Shown here: positions 1 through 10,839 of the stretch, piece by piece
How the letters are laid out: every line of letters begins with the position of its first letter
Numbering within the stretch: position 1 is the first letter of the stretch
DNA from: Bartonella senegalensis OS02
Lineage (GTDB): Bacteria; Pseudomonadota; Alphaproteobacteria; Rhizobiales; Rhizobiaceae
NCBI RefSeq assembly: GCF_000312545.1
Contig: NZ_HE997540.1
Location: 290,929-354,928, forward strand
Direction: 5' to 3'
DNA length: 64,000 nt
Notes under the pieces: generated by a model
Databases searched by the model: none
What the model was told of the DNA's origin: nothing
What the model saw: the letters and a program-made list of their open reading frames with translations, nothing else
Position numbers and translations under genes: made by a program

Positions 1-54
1 CCCGAAAATACCAATCAAACCCCACATTGCAACCAAAAATAAAACTTCACCCAA
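1..54 (-). CDS. Possible start of an unknown gene, cut by the window edge
   Basis: Reading leftwards, an AGGAG box (64-68) lies 9 bases before a TTG codon at 54. The TTG opens a hydrophobic reading frame (GEVLFLVAMWGLIGIFG) that runs off the window. It would be the next gene downstream of the methyltransferase on the same strand. In related genomes a membrane peptidase of the S49 family often sits here, but 18 residues cannot show that. The TTG start and the frame are inferred. Confidence 0.3.
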   Translation of the reverse strand, partial: MGEVLFLVAMWGLIGIFG

Positions 55-122
55 AATTGAAGTCTCCTGAAAAAATAAAATCTTTGTTCGAATTTAAAGA
101 ATAAATTGGAAAACACAAGATA

Positions 123-914
123 TCATTTTAAAAGTTCCCAAAAACTTATACGACCATTATTAATTGCATCAATTTCTGGTGAAAAAGCATGACTATCCCC
201 TGCATGTATAACCAGTGGCGGCAATAGAGATAACGCCGCTCTACTGCCTCGTCTTGCATAAAACAAAACACGAATTGCGGCTTTTGTGGTACGTGCATGA
301 ATAGGAATTACACAAATATTGCCAAAACGTCCCTCTAGGGCACACAAGATATCAGTCAATGATTGCGGACGTGCAATTAATCCCAAATATCCACCCGGCT
401 TAACAATTGCCGCTGCACTGCGCAACCAATCATCAAACATTGATTCAGGCATAACATGTGCCTCAAACTTCTGTTCATCAGGCGTATTGCGATCAGCAGG
501 ATTATTAAAAGGTGGATTCATAATTGCAAAATCAAAAGTATTATCCCTTAGTCCTGCTTCCAAACGAAACCTCCCTTTGAAGGTGATATCTGCTTTTAAC
601 AAGCAAACGCGCTTAGAAAGGCTTTCATTTTGTTTTAACAGAAGTGTTTTTTGAGCGTAAGAGACCATAAAAGCTGAACGTTCAACCAATGTAACATGAG
701 CCTCCAAACAACGCGAAGCCACTGCCAATCCTGCAGCACCAGCACCAGCACCCAAATCAACAACTTTACCCTTGAAATTATTGGGCACCAAACTCGCCAA
801 TAACATAGCGTCCATACCAGAACGGTGACCACGTAAACGTGGTTGAACCAAATAAAACTTTCCACGATGAAACGCATCTATTGTTTCATCGCTATAATCC
901 TGTGTTTTATTCAT
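123..914 (-). CDS. tRNA1(Val) A37 N6-methyltransferase-like protein
   Basis: This is a 263-residue SAM-dependent methyltransferase of the TrmN6/YfiC type. Motif I (DLGAGAG, about residues 53-59) binds SAM. The NPPF motif at about 133-136 is the signature of enzymes that methylate the exocyclic amino group of adenine or guanine. The N-terminal RSGMDAMLLA stretch is also typical of this family. The family's known substrate is A37 of tRNA-Val; that this copy acts there is inferred. It is divergent from the polyprenyl synthase gene, an arrangement common in Rhizobiales. The start is the ATG at 914, after a weak GGGA-like box. Confidence 0.8.
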   Translation of the reverse strand: MNKTQDYSDETIDAFHRGKFYLVQPRLRGHRSGMDAMLLASLVPNNFKGKVVDLGAGAGAAGLAVASRCLEAHVTLVERSAFMVSYAQKTLLLKQNESLSKRVCLLKADITFKGRFRLEAGLRDNTFDFAIMNPPFNNPADRNTPDEQKFEAHVMPESMFDDWLRSAAAIVKPGGYLGLIARPQSLTDILCALEGRFGNICVIPIHARTTKAAIRVLFYARRGSRAALSLLPPLVIHAGDSHAFSPEIDAINNGRISFWELLK

Positions 915-1018
915 CTAAAATCCCAATATTTACCCTCATAATCCATACTCTTATCTGCCAAATCTTGTTACAATAAAAATGCTTTAAATTTCTCCCATAA
1001 TTTCATAAAAACACGATG

Positions 1019-1027
1019 CCCCCCCCC
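1019..1027 (+). repeat. C9 homopolymer tract
   Basis: Nine consecutive C in the gap between the divergent methyltransferase and polyprenyl synthase genes. It immediately follows an ATG that would give an unlikely N-terminal extension of the synthase. It lies about 145 bases before the preferred TTG start, so slippage would not change the preferred reading frame. Confidence 0.6.
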
Positions 1028-1171
1028 AAGCATAAAAAATTTTTCCTTGCGGATATTACTCAAAGATTGCATTTTCAAACACGCTATCAATGCTTGAGTC
1101 AAAGCAAAACCCCCTTTATGCTATGGATAGGATTCATATATGTTCATTACAATACTCTAGGAGTAAAAATA

Positions 1172-2188
1172 TTGCCTGCTGCCGTAAAATCAAATCAGAG
1201 ACAAAATAATCCAATTTCTCTCCAATCCCTCATTAATCTCACCAAAAATGATATGGAATGCGTAAACCAATGCATCCTTTCTATGGCAAAATCAGATGTT
1301 GAAATGATTCCTGAAATTTCCAATCATCTCATTTCATCAGGTGGAAAACGATTGCGTCCAATGATCACATTAGCTGCCGCTCGTATGTTTGATTATCAAA
1401 GTGATGGACATATAAAACTCGCAACAGCTGTTGAATTTATGCATACAGCAACCTTATTACATGATGACGTCATCGATGAAAGCAATTTACGACGGGGGAA
1501 ATCTACTGCAAGAATGATTTGGGGCAATCAGGCAAGCATACTTGTTGGTGATTTCCTATTAGGACAAGCTTTTAAAATGATGGTCGATGTTGGTTCCATA
1601 GAAGCGCTCTCTGTCTTAGCAAATGCTGCTGCAATTATTGCCGAGGGAGAAGTTATGCAACTTTCTGCGACAAAAAATATAGAAACGAGCATTGCAGAGT
1701 ATCTCACAATCATCAATGCAAAAACGGCTGCACTTTTTTCAGCTGCTGCTGAAGTTGGGCCCATTATTGCCGGTTATGGACATAAAGAGCGTCTTGCCTT
1801 GCGCGAATATGGAACATTTTTAGGGTTAGCTTTCCAATTGATTGATGATGCACTTGACTATGGTGGAACTACTAAATATTTGGGAAAAAATATCGGCGAT
1901 GATTTTAGAGAAGGAAAAATCACCATGCCTGTTATTCTTGCCTATACCCGAAGCAACGCTGCGGAAAAAACCTTCTGGAAACAAGCACTTGAAAATGACA
2001 ATAGCAATGATGAAACCTTCGCACATGCACAACACTTAATAGAAAAATATGATAGTCTTACAGACACAATAAAATACGCGCGCAGCTATGGACAACATGC
2101 AATCAATGCTCTTGCTATAATAAATGAAAGCCCCTTTCATAAGGCATTAGTTGAAACTGTTGACTTTTGTATTGCACGTGTAAACTGA
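1172..2188 (+). CDS. ispB: Polyprenyl (octaprenyl/decaprenyl) diphosphate synthase
   Basis: A trans-prenyltransferase that extends farnesyl diphosphate with isopentenyl units to make the ubiquinone side chain. Both aspartate-rich motifs are present: DDVID at about residues 98-102 and the second motif with DD at about 225-226 (FQLIDDALDY). GGKRLRP near residue 57 binds substrate. I prefer the TTG at 1172, preceded by AGGAG at 1159-1163 with 8 bases of spacing. It gives 338 residues, the usual family length. The in-frame ATG at 1016 would add 52 poorly conserved residues and has no ribosome site. The chain length of the product cannot be read from the sequence. Confidence 0.9.
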   Translation: MPAAVKSNQRQNNPISLQSLINLTKNDMECVNQCILSMAKSDVEMIPEISNHLISSGGKRLRPMITLAAARMFDYQSDGHIKLATAVEFMHTATLLHDDVIDESNLRRGKSTARMIWGNQASILVGDFLLGQAFKMMVDVGSIEALSVLANAAAIIAEGEVMQLSATKNIETSIAEYLTIINAKTAALFSAAAEVGPIIAGYGHKERLALREYGTFLGLAFQLIDDALDYGGTTKYLGKNIGDDFREGKITMPVILAYTRSNAAEKTFWKQALENDNSNDETFAHAQHLIEKYDSLTDTIKYARSYGQHAINALAIINESPFHKALVETVDFCIARVN

Positions 2189-2279
2189 TTATTTGTAATA
2201 ATCACAATATTTTTCAATAAAGTAACCGGATATGGTTTATAAGGACAGTCTATTGATTATCTTAAGAAGGGTTAGCTTT

Positions 2280-3974
2280 ATGCGCAGTGTAACAGTATCC
2301 GGCTTTTTTACTCTCATTATCACCGGTATTATACTGATACCATCCCACGGCTATAGTAAAATTGATACCACTCTCAATACAAGCTCATTTATAGGTGCTT
2401 ATCTGGCTGGGAGAGTCGCAAATCACGAAAACAAAACTGATCTTGCCATCAATTATTTTAAAAAGGCTCTCAGTTATAAACCTGAAAATATTGAAACACA
2501 AATAGAGATGCTCGAAGCAATGCTCTTTTCAGGTGCTTTTAAAGAAGCTGCTCAACAAGCCCAAAAATTGAAGGAGCGAGGTATTATGAATCCCTTTGTT
2601 TCCTTGACGTTATCGATCAAAGATCTCATCAAAAAAGACTACAATAAGGCTAAGTCTCTTCTGCAACTCAAAACACCTCCCGCTAGCAACAATCCAATAC
2701 CTGAATTAATCAGTGCTTGGGCTACATTCGGGTCTGGGCAAAAATCTCAAGCCATTGCTGACCTTCAAAAAATTCAAGGACCCGCTTGGTATAAGCTTTT
2801 TATAAACTATCATCTTGCACTCATGTGCGATCTCGCAGGACACAAGCAAGACGCACAAACATATTTCACTCAAGCGCTCAAAAACCAACAATCCCCTCTT
2901 ATAGCCCCTAATACCTATGAACGTATTATCATAGCCTATGCTTCCTTCCAATTGCGTTCTAAAATGCGCACTCAAGCTATTGAGACACTCAAACACGGCG
3001 AACAGGTGCTATCAGGTCGAGAAATACTTAAAAACATTCGAAAAAAAGTTGAAAAAGGTGTTCCTTTAGAAAGATTCATTAAAACACCTCAACAAGGAGC
3101 TGGCGAGGTCTTGTATAATTTTGGAACAGCCCTCAACCATAAAAACTCGCAAAGAATTGCACGTATTTTTACACAATTATCTCTAGTTTTGTCGCCTAAA
3201 AATGATGCAACAATGTTTCACCTGGCAAATATCTCTGCAAAAGTGAATGACCTCAGTCAAGCCGTTAAACTTTACCGCTCTCTACCACAAAGCTCACCTT
3301 ACTATAGAATTGGACAGTTACAGCTCGCCTTCATTCTTGCAAATAACGATAATTACAGTGAAGCTATCAAATTGCTCACTTCCTTAAAGAAAAAATTTCC
3401 CAATGATCATCACATTTTGATAACAATCGCTGCGCTTTATATGCAAGATCATAAATTTAGTGAAGCTGCCAAAACTTTGGATCATGCTATTGCACAGATA
3501 AAAAATTTTCAACAAGATGATTGGAAGCTTTTTTATCAGCGCGGAATCGCCTTTGAACGTTTAGAGCAATGGCCAAAAGCGGAAAGTGATTTACGAAAAG
3601 CACTTGATTTTTTTCCCAACCAACCGCAAGTTCTTAATTATCTAGGCTATTCACTTGTTGAGCGTGGTGAAAAACTTGAAGAATCACTTCATATGCTGCA
3701 AAAAGCTTCTGCCTTACAGCCTCAAAATAGTCATATCCTTGATTCTCTAGGGTGGGCTTACTACAAGCTTAAGCAATATAATCAAGCTGTTCAAATATTG
3801 GAAAATGCTGTCAGGTTACAACCTGAAGATCCAACATTGAATGATCATTTGGGCGATGCCTATTGGCAAGTTGGACGCAAACGCGAAGCAATATTTCAAT
3901 GGAATCACGCAATCGATGGGGAGCCAAAAAATGCCAAGGAAATTCAAGAAAAATTGAAATTTGGATTGCAATAA
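2280..3974 (+). CDS. Secreted or periplasmic tetratricopeptide repeat protein
   Basis: The product has 564 residues from the ATG at 2280, which follows an AAGAAGG box. An ATG at 2232 would add 16 residues in front of the signal sequence and is less likely. Residues 1-27 look like a signal peptide ending near SHGYSK. The rest is alpha-helical TPR repeats; the clearest are at the C-terminal end (LNYLGYSLVERGEKLEESL, LDSLGWAYYKLKQYNQAV, LNDHLGDAYWQVGRKREAI). Such proteins in alphaproteobacteria are scaffolds of unknown partner. It lies 100 bp before glyQ on the same strand. No enzymatic domain is seen. Confidence 0.8.
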   Translation: MRSVTVSGFFTLIITGIILIPSHGYSKIDTTLNTSSFIGAYLAGRVANHENKTDLAINYFKKALSYKPENIETQIEMLEAMLFSGAFKEAAQQAQKLKERGIMNPFVSLTLSIKDLIKKDYNKAKSLLQLKTPPASNNPIPELISAWATFGSGQKSQAIADLQKIQGPAWYKLFINYHLALMCDLAGHKQDAQTYFTQALKNQQSPLIAPNTYERIIIAYASFQLRSKMRTQAIETLKHGEQVLSGREILKNIRKKVEKGVPLERFIKTPQQGAGEVLYNFGTALNHKNSQRIARIFTQLSLVLSPKNDATMFHLANISAKVNDLSQAVKLYRSLPQSSPYYRIGQLQLAFILANNDNYSEAIKLLTSLKKKFPNDHHILITIAALYMQDHKFSEAAKTLDHAIAQIKNFQQDDWKLFYQRGIAFERLEQWPKAESDLRKALDFFPNQPQVLNYLGYSLVERGEKLEESLHMLQKASALQPQNSHILDSLGWAYYKLKQYNQAVQILENAVRLQPEDPTLNDHLGDAYWQVGRKREAIFQWNHAIDGEPKNAKEIQEKLKFGLQ

Positions 3975-4074
3975 ATGATGTTGCTTGACCATAACCACAT
4001 GAAACAATAGACAGTCATGGGGCTGAAATTTCTTTGGTCGCTATCTGTTGATAAAACATTAAAGAGTATAGAGC

Positions 4075-5028
4075 GTGAAACTGCCTGAATATCTCAATCC
4101 TACACATTCTTTTCAAGGACTTATTTTAACTTTGCAAAATTATTGGGCCCAGTATGGATGTGCAATTTTACAACCCTACGATATGGAAGTTGGAGCTGGA
4201 ACTTTTCATCCAGCAACAACACTTCGCTCACTGGGACCACGTCCTTGGAAAGTGGCATACGTCCAACCCTCTCGACGCCCTACAGATGGGCGATACGGTA
4301 AAAATCCAAATCGTTTACAGCACTATTATCAATTCCAAGTGCTTCTCAAACCCTCTCCTCCCAACTTACAAGATCTTTATATCAAATCGCTACAAGCTAT
4401 CGGTCTTGATACAAAACTTCACGATATTCGTTTTGTTGAAGACGATTGGGAAAGCCCAACACTGGGAGCTTGGGGACTTGGATGGGAATGCTGGTGCGAT
4501 GGAATGGAAATTTCTCAATTCACTTATTTTCAGCAGGTTTGTGGCATTGAATGCGCTCCTGTTTCAGGAGAAATTACCTACGGACTAGAACGTCTAGCAA
4601 TGTATATCCAAGGTGTTAATAACGTCTATGATCTTAATTTTAATGGTTTAGATGGAGAAAACCAAATAAGTTATAGAGATGTTTTTTTACAAGCAGAGCA
4701 GGAATATTCATACTATAATTTCGAATTTGCTGATACCAAATTGCTCCATCAGCATTTTATTGATGCAGAACGCGAATGTATCGCACTTCTTGAAGCTGGA
4801 AAACCAAATAAAGAAAATGGTTCACACTTATGTGTTTTTCCAGCTTATGATCAATGTATTAAAGCGAGTCATATCTTTAATCTTTTACAAGCACGTGGCG
4901 TTATTTCTGTGACCGAACGACAAAGTTATATTCTGCGCGTTCGTGATCTTGCACGCCGCTGTGGGGAAGCCTTCTTATTTACTGAAGCTGGGCAAATATA
5001 CACTAACGGAGAAAAGCCTCATGTCTGA
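4075..5028 (+). CDS. glyQ: Glycyl-tRNA synthetase alpha subunit
   Basis: Catalytic subunit of the bacterial alpha2beta2 glycyl-tRNA synthetase, 317 residues. It carries the very conserved N-terminal block [19 protein letters not shown] followed by [18 protein letters not shown] and NPNR. Translation starts at a GTG (4075), which matches the conserved [12 protein letters not shown] start of the family. The gene overlaps glyS by 8 bases, so the two subunits are probably translationally coupled. Confidence 0.96.
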   Translation: MKLPEYLNPTHSFQGLILTLQNYWAQYGCAILQPYDMEVGAGTFHPATTLRSLGPRPWKVAYVQPSRRPTDGRYGKNPNRLQHYYQFQVLLKPSPPNLQDLYIKSLQAIGLDTKLHDIRFVEDDWESPTLGAWGLGWECWCDGMEISQFTYFQQVCGIECAPVSGEITYGLERLAMYIQGVNNVYDLNFNGLDGENQISYRDVFLQAEQEYSYYNFEFADTKLLHQHFIDAERECIALLEAGKPNKENGSHLCVFPAYDQCIKASHIFNLLQARGVISVTERQSYILRVRDLARRCGEAFLFTEAGQIYTNGEKPHV

Positions 5029-7243
5029 TCTTCTTCTTGAACTTTTCAGCGAAGAGATCCCTGCTCGTATGCAGCGCAAAGCTGCCGCAGACCTCAAAAA
5101 ATCTGTTACAGATCAACTTGTGAATGCAGGCTTAACCTATAAAGCTGCCCATGAATATTGGACACCTAGGCGCCTGACATTAGACATACGCGGTCTTTCT
5201 ATACGTTCAAAAGATACCCATGAAGAACGCAAAGGCCCCAGTACAAAATCTCCACAGCACGTAATTGATGGCTTTCTTCGTGCAACAGGATTAAGCGATA
5301 TTTCTGAAGCCTATATTGCACATGATCATAAAAAGGGGGATTTTTATATCGCTAAAATCGTCAAAAAAGGGCGAAGTGCAGAAGAAATTATTGCCGATAT
5401 TCTCCCCAATATTATTCGCAATTTTCCATGGCCTAAATCTATGCGTTGGGGCAAAGATTCAGAAAAAAATGGAGCTTTGAAGTGGATTCGATCTTTACAA
5501 AACATTATTTGCGTCTTCGGACCAGAAATTGGTGAAACGCATGTTATTCCCTTTACAATTGGTTCTCTTAAAAGCAATAATTTAACCTATGGTCATCGCT
5601 TCTTAAGTGACGGAAAACCTATCCAAGTTCGCCGCTTTGACGATTATATTACTCAACTTGAAATCCATAAAGTCATTCTGGATGCCGAAAGGCGAAAGAA
5701 TATTATTTTAGCTGATGCGCAAAATCTTTGTTTTGCAAACGGTTTAGAACTGGTTCAAGATAATGCTCTCTTAGAAGAAGTTGCAGGACTCATTGAGTGG
5801 CCTGTTGTGCTTATGGGAAATTTTGATAAATCTTTCCTTGATATTCCTCCAGAAATTATTCGCTTAACCATTAGAGCCAATCAAAAATGTTTTGTAACCC
5901 GCAAACAAGGAGAAAAAATTAAACTCTCTCATCATTTTATTCTTGTTTCTAATATTCTTGCAAGTGATGAGGGCAAAGAAATTTCTAAAGGAAATAGTAA
6001 AGTTGTCTGCGCTCGTCTTTCTGATGCACTCTATTTTTGGCAAACAGACCAACATGATTTGCCAGATATTAAATATTTGCAATCCTCTGCTCAAAAACTT
6101 GATCTTGATCTAAATAAGCCTCTCGATCAGAGAATGGCTAGACTTGATCATTTAAATGTGACTTTTCATGCAAAATTAGGCACACAAGGTGCGAGAGTCG
6201 AGCGAATCTCCATCCTTGCACAAAAAATTGCACCTTTGATACACGCAGACCCTTTCTTAGCTAAACGTGCAGCAATACTTGCCAAAGCTGATTTACAAAC
6301 AGAAGTTGTTGGAGAATTTCCCGAACTGCAAGGGATCATGGGGCGAAAATATGCTCTTCTTCAAGGAGAAGATCCTCGGGTAGCTGAAGCCATTGAAGAC
6401 CATTATAAGCCGCAAGGACCAGCAGATCGTATTCCGCAAGAACCTGTTGCTATAACAGTTGCACTGGCAGATAAAATTGACATGCTTGTCGGTTTTTGGC
6501 TCATTCATGAAAAACCAACCGGTTCAAAAGATCCCTATGCATTAAGACGAGCAGCATTAGGAATTATCAGACTTGTGCTTTTGCGTGACTGGAAAATCAA
6601 TCTTATGCCGCTGTTTAATCTGGCAGCCAATCTTTTCTTACAACAAAAAATTCAATGTGAAATATTTCAAAGAGAATCTACGCAATCGCAGAATATACTT
6701 TCAGAAAAAACAGAACATATTTTATCGGATTTGTTATTCTTTTTTCATGAACGTTTGAAAATCTATTTAAAAGAAGAAGGCGTTCGTTATGATGTTCTCG
6801 AAGCAGTCTTAAACAGAGATTCTGACGATCTTTTATTAGTTACGCGTCATGTCGAAGCACTTATCGCCTTTACTAATACAGATGATGGAAAGAGCTTTTT
6901 AACTGCTGTAAAACGTACCGCAAACATTCTTGACACTGAATCCCAAAAAGTCTCAATCATAGAGGATGAAATTAACCCTGAACTCTTTATTGAAACAGAA
7001 GAAAAGCAGCTTTATCAAGCAATCAATGATATAGAAAAAAAAGTTCATGACTCTATCAAAACAACAAATTTACCACACATACTCAATACACTAGCATCAC
7101 TGGGCAAATTTGTTGATACATTTTTTGAAAAAGTATTGGTGAACGATAAAAATCCCCATGTTCGGATGAACCGTCTTGCTCTTCTCAAACGTATTCATAC
7201 TCTCACACAAGAGGCTGCAAATTTCTCAAAACTTGTAGTCTAA
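5021..7243 (+). CDS. glyS: Glycyl-tRNA synthetase beta subunit
   Basis: The tRNA-binding beta subunit, 740 residues, partner of GlyQ. The N-terminus [18 protein letters not shown] is the family signature, and [12 protein letters not shown] and [17 protein letters not shown] lie in the C-terminal anticodon-binding region. The ATG at 5021 is chosen because it opens this signature and overlaps the end of glyQ; the open frame upstream is the glyQ coding region in another frame. Length is normal. No clear terminator hairpin follows. Confidence 0.95.
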   Translation: MSDLLLELFSEEIPARMQRKAAADLKKSVTDQLVNAGLTYKAAHEYWTPRRLTLDIRGLSIRSKDTHEERKGPSTKSPQHVIDGFLRATGLSDISEAYIAHDHKKGDFYIAKIVKKGRSAEEIIADILPNIIRNFPWPKSMRWGKDSEKNGALKWIRSLQNIICVFGPEIGETHVIPFTIGSLKSNNLTYGHRFLSDGKPIQVRRFDDYITQLEIHKVILDAERRKNIILADAQNLCFANGLELVQDNALLEEVAGLIEWPVVLMGNFDKSFLDIPPEIIRLTIRANQKCFVTRKQGEKIKLSHHFILVSNILASDEGKEISKGNSKVVCARLSDALYFWQTDQHDLPDIKYLQSSAQKLDLDLNKPLDQRMARLDHLNVTFHAKLGTQGARVERISILAQKIAPLIHADPFLAKRAAILAKADLQTEVVGEFPELQGIMGRKYALLQGEDPRVAEAIEDHYKPQGPADRIPQEPVAITVALADKIDMLVGFWLIHEKPTGSKDPYALRRAALGIIRLVLLRDWKINLMPLFNLAANLFLQQKIQCEIFQRESTQSQNILSEKTEHILSDLLFFFHERLKIYLKEEGVRYDVLEAVLNRDSDDLLLVTRHVEALIAFTNTDDGKSFLTAVKRTANILDTESQKVSIIEDEINPELFIETEEKQLYQAINDIEKKVHDSIKTTNLPHILNTLASLGKFVDTFFEKVLVNDKNPHVRMNRLALLKRIHTLTQEAANFSKLVV

Positions 7244-7935
7244 GCTGACTTTCTGTGCCCCTTAAGATTTGAGAAAGAGAAAAGCGTGAAAGCATTGCAT
7301 TCGTAAAAAATAGAAATGCTATAATAGGGGGAGAGCATGACATCAACTACAGGGGTTCACAGAAAATTTACGATTTATTGAAGCAAATCTTTTAGAGTTC
7401 ATGTGAAACTTAGCAAATCTTACTCACCCTTTTTTAGGGAAACACCACATAACTCTCATAAATCTTGAAAAAAAAACCTCCTTTATCGAATGCTCCTTTA
7501 ATAAACTCAAACACTTCAGATAGCTCCCTCCTCTCATGATTTACTAAAAAAGCTTCTTCTGTTATGGAATTCTTGCTCTACAGTTTCATTGCTCTTCTAG
7601 CTTAAAGAGTGAAGTGAAAAAAAACAATTGTTTTGCAAACTAAAAAAATAATAAAAACTAGAACTCTTCTTTTTCAAGCATCATCATTGCATATTTTTAA
7701 AGAGCTTCATGCAATAAATTCACTGTAAATTTTAAGAAAACTTGAAAAAATTATAAGCATTTTTAGTATAAATAATACTTCATCACACTTAATTAGAAAG
7801 CTGAGTTAATCACCAATTCTAAAAATTGAGAGAGATAAAAGTGAGAAAATCACTACCAATCTTGAAAATGAATGCTCGGCATCAAGGATTATAGCTTGCA
7901 GCTCAGTTTTATCTCCCCTTAAGATAGGTTAACTC
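7244..7935. other. AT-rich gap between glyS and the atp operon
   Basis: The two flanking genes point at each other across this 0.7-kb stretch. I see no reading frame with a ribosome site, no tRNA and no strong terminator. It is probably decayed DNA. Confidence 0.5.
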
Positions 7936-8430
7936 TTAATTAAGATAGGCTTTCATCTTGGTGAGCGATTCCTCAACTAGAGACTCTTTAATGAGTTGAT
8001 TTGCTTTATGAGCATCTAATTCCTTTTCGATAAGTTCACGTGCAGCAGAAACCGCCAAATCGATAGCAGAGGATGACACCATACGTATCGCATCAGCTTC
8101 TGCTTGAGCAATTTTTTGCTCTGCTAATTTATTACGATTCTTTACGTATTCTTCTGTTTTCATACGAGCCTGAGAGACAATAGACTCAACTTCACGTTTA
8201 GCTGCAGCAATAATCTCTTGTGCATCCTTTTCCGCTTCCGCGTGTTTGCGCTGATATTCAGCCAAAACTTCCTGAGCCTCTTCACGAAGACGAAGAGCTT
8301 CATCAAGCTCATCTTTTATACGCTTTGCTCGCGCATCAAGATGACGCAAGGCCATTTCTGGAACTTTGAAATAAACCAAAAGAGCTAGAAAAAGAACTAA
8401 TCCAACAAAAGCCCAAAAAGTATCTGTCAT
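7936..8430 (-). CDS. atpF: ATP synthase F0 subunit b
   Basis: Peripheral stalk subunit, 164 residues. One N-terminal membrane helix (residues about 5-24, FWAFVGLVLFLALLVYFKV) is followed by a long charged coiled coil (RLREEAQEVLAEYQRKHAEAEK and onward). It is the last gene of the F0 cluster, 11 bp after the b' gene. Alphaproteobacteria encode two diverged b-type subunits that form a heterodimeric stalk; this is the shorter one without an AYAQ-type leader. Confidence 0.93.
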   Translation of the reverse strand: MTDTFWAFVGLVLFLALLVYFKVPEMALRHLDARAKRIKDELDEALRLREEAQEVLAEYQRKHAEAEKDAQEIIAAAKREVESIVSQARMKTEEYVKNRNKLAEQKIAQAEADAIRMVSSSAIDLAVSAARELIEKELDAHKANQLIKESLVEESLTKMKAYLN

Positions 8431-8441
8431 CTTTACAATCC

Positions 8442-9008
8442 TCAGTAACCTGCAGCTTTAACAGCCGAATGAACAGACTCTTTACTGACATCAACATCAA
8501 TCAATTTTTTCACAATTTCAAGGGCTACTTCCTCAGCAATGGAGCCAACATTTTGCATAGCTTTATTGCGAATCCTTTCTATCTGTTTTTCAGCATCCGT
8601 TAACTTTTTCTCTAAATCTGCTTCAATTTCCTTTCGTTCAAGCTCAACCTTTTGTTTTATCTCTTCACTAGCTGCTTGCGCTATAATATGCGCTTGCGAA
8701 CGGGCTTGCGCTAATTTACGCTCATAAGTTTCAACAACAATATCTGCTTCTTGTTTCATACGCATCGCTTGGTCCAGATCAGAGGCGATTCGATCCCGAC
8801 GTGTCTCAATCACACCACCAATACGCGGTACAATCACGCGAGAAATGAAAAGATAAAAAAGCCCAAAAGAAATTGCCAACCAAAAAAGATGTGAACCAAA
8901 ATGCACAAAATCAAAAGGTGGAAACACACGATCAATACGCTCTGCTACATCTTTAATACGCTCTAAAGGTGTTTCAGTGTTCTGCGCATAAGCACTGGAA
9001 ATAAACAT
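8442..9008 (-). CDS. atpG: ATP synthase F0 subunit b'
   Basis: Second, diverged stalk subunit, 188 residues, sometimes called AtpF2 or AtpX. The membrane helix lies at about residues 40-60 ([19 protein letters not shown]) and is followed by coiled coil. The N-terminus contains SSAYAQ, a leader-like segment typical of alphaproteobacterial b'. It sits between the c and b genes, as in other alphaproteobacteria and cyanobacteria, where b and b' pair in the stalk. Confidence 0.92.
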   Translation of the reverse strand: MFISSAYAQNTETPLERIKDVAERIDRVFPPFDFVHFGSHLFWLAISFGLFYLFISRVIVPRIGGVIETRRDRIASDLDQAMRMKQEADIVVETYERKLAQARSQAHIIAQAASEEIKQKVELERKEIEADLEKKLTDAEKQIERIRNKAMQNVGSIAEEVALEIVKKLIDVDVSKESVHSAVKAAGY

Positions 9009-9150
9009 TCTCTCTCATCCTTTAAATAGCCTGACTTAAGGCTCTTTATTTTAGAAAAAATGACTGCCGATTAACGTTCCTTCCTCATACAAAACCAAAA
9101 GAGCACGCCTACCTCTCACAAAGAAAGCAGGTATACCCTTTTGAAAATGA

Positions 9151-9381
9151 TTAAACCGCAAAAAGAAGCAACAAAGCAACGAGCAATGAAAAAATTCCCA
9201 AGGCCTCTGTTACAGCAAAACCAAAAACTAGACGACCAAACTGACTATCTGCAGCTGATGGATTGCGTAATGCACCAGAAAGATAGCTACCAAAAATATT
9301 TCCAAGACCCAAAGCTGTGCCTGCCATACCAAAGCAAGCAAGACCAGCACCAATATATTTTGCTGCAAGCACTAATTCCAT
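9151..9381 (-). CDS. atpE: ATP synthase F0 subunit c
   Basis: The proteolipid of the rotor ring, 76 residues, with two membrane helices joined by the polar loop RNPSA. The proton-binding carboxylate is Glu59 in VTEALGIF. A TCTCCTTT on the plus strand just beyond 9381 is the complement of an AAAGGAGA ribosome site. The gene lies between subunits a and b', so the order is the standard a-c-b'-b. Confidence 0.95.
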   Translation of the reverse strand: MELVLAAKYIGAGLACFGMAGTALGLGNIFGSYLSGALRNPSAADSQFGRLVFGFAVTEALGIFSLLVALLLLFAV

Positions 9382-9439
9382 ATTATTTATTCTCCTTTAA
9401 AGTGAAATTACACCATTTGACGGAAAACCGCCAGTTTTA

Positions 9440-10198
9440 TTAATGCCCCGGATGAACTGCATCATTAAGATACATACAAGTTAAAACCGTAAAGACATAA
9501 GCCTGAAGAAACGCAACTAAAAACTCAAGAGCGGTAATCGCTACAGTCATGATAAGCGGTAAAACAGAACCGCCAACGCCCATGATTCCTATTCCAATCA
9601 TTGAGACAATAAAACCAGAAAAAACTTTGAGGGTAATATGGCCAGCAAGCATATTTGCAAACAAACGAAGCGAAAGACTGATAGGACGAGAGAAAAAAGA
9701 AATAACTTCAATCATCGTAACCAAAGGTAAAATCACAACAGGGACACCACTTGGAACGAACAGTTTCAAAAAACCAACCCCATGCTTATAAAAACCATAA
9801 CCAATCACCGTTAAAATCACCAACATCGCCAATGAAAATGTGATCATAATCTGAGAGGTAATTGTATAAAAATAAGGAAAAAGACCAATAAAATTGGCAA
9901 CCAAAATAAAAGTAAACAAGGAAAAAACCAAAGGGAAGAACTGCATTCCCTGCACACCAGATGCTTCTCGCAAAGTTGATGCTACGAATTCATACGCCAT
10001 CTCTGAGATAGATTGCATCCGTGTTGGCACCAATCCTCGACTTGACGAGGAAAGAAAGAGAAAGATTGAGGTTACAACGACAGTTGCAACTATAAAAAAT
10101 GATACATTTGTAAAAGATAAATCCATATTTCCTATGGAAATATTAATCAGCCGTGAAACCTCAAATTGATGAACAGGATCTGGAGCGTGCGATGTCAC
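9440..10198 (-). CDS. atpB: ATP synthase F0 subunit a
   Basis: Membrane half-channel subunit, 252 residues, with five to six hydrophobic helices. The essential arginine is in [14 protein letters not shown], the most conserved segment of the family. It is translated just after atpI (7 bp gap) and before atpE. It works with the c-ring to couple proton flow to rotation. No F1 genes are in the window; in Rhizobiales F1 is a separate operon. Confidence 0.95.
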   Translation of the reverse strand: MTSHAPDPVHQFEVSRLINISIGNMDLSFTNVSFFIVATVVVTSIFLFLSSSSRGLVPTRMQSISEMAYEFVASTLREASGVQGMQFFPLVFSLFTFILVANFIGLFPYFYTITSQIMITFSLAMLVILTVIGYGFYKHGVGFLKLFVPSGVPVVILPLVTMIEVISFFSRPISLSLRLFANMLAGHITLKVFSGFIVSMIGIGIMGVGGSVLPLIMTVAITALEFLVAFLQAYVFTVLTCMYLNDAVHPGH

Positions 10199-10205
10199 TT
10201 CAACC

Positions 10206-10631
10206 TCATTTATCGGACCTTTTACCGGCCCCTTTATCTTGGCGCGATGCGCCTTTTTGACCTAATTGACTGAAGGCAATATAACCCACAGACCGAAGAA
10301 TACTCAAAACACCAGCAGCAAATCCAAGAAAAAGAAAAAATACCAATCCCCATGGTAATGAACCTGCTATCTGGTCAAATCCCAAACCTAAAACAACGCC
10401 TACGATAATACTCGCCAAAAACTCACTGGAAAGCTTAACCGCACGCGCCATAGTTCCTTCTGGCTCGCCCCCCTCTTTTCTATGCTCCCGCTTCTTTAAT
10501 GCTTGTTTACGCATTAAAGCTAAACCTAAATTCCGACTACGACATTTCAAATCCTCTGAATGAAAACAGTCTTCTCGCCTTTTCCCTTCAGCTTCCCTTT
10601 TGGGTAAAACGGGCTCGTAACCCTTTGCCAT
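10206..10631 (-). CDS. atpI: ATP synthase assembly protein AtpI
   Basis: Small membrane protein at the head of the F0 operon, 141 residues. The N-terminal half is very basic and charged; the C-terminal half has two membrane helices ([18 protein letters not shown] and [18 protein letters not shown]). The AtpI family helps assemble the c-ring or imports Mg2+. The ATG at 10631 follows AAGGAG with good spacing. An ATG 39 bases further upstream lacks such a site and is rejected. Confidence 0.88.
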   Translation of the reverse strand: MAKGYEPVLPKREAEGKRREDCFHSEDLKCRSRNLGLALMRKQALKKREHRKEGGEPEGTMARAVKLSSEFLASIIVGVVLGLGFDQIAGSLPWGLVFFLFLGFAAGVLSILRSVGYIAFSQLGQKGASRQDKGAGKRSDK

Positions 10632-10839
10632 AAATGGCTCCTTAATTAAAAAGCACAAGTCAAAACGCATTTCATAAGACCATGCGTAACATATTGGTCT
10701 GCAATTTATTCGTCAAGCTAATAAAAGAAATCTATCACAATTTATCGTAATAAATAACGTATCTTTCAATTTTATAAACAGTAACCCTGAATACACCTTC
10801 AAATGCCCCCTCACCGCAAGTGATAATACCCTATTGCAT
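10632..10839. other. Gap upstream of atpI
   Basis: AT-rich, about 200 bp, probably holding the atp promoter on its atpI side. No box convincing enough to place. It ends where integrase similarity begins. Confidence 0.4.

Noticed and set aside
7929..7943. TTAA-N7-TTAA, a CtrA-type binding site
   Set aside because: It overlaps the stop codon of atpF at the 3' end of the operon and AT-rich DNA produces this pattern by chance.
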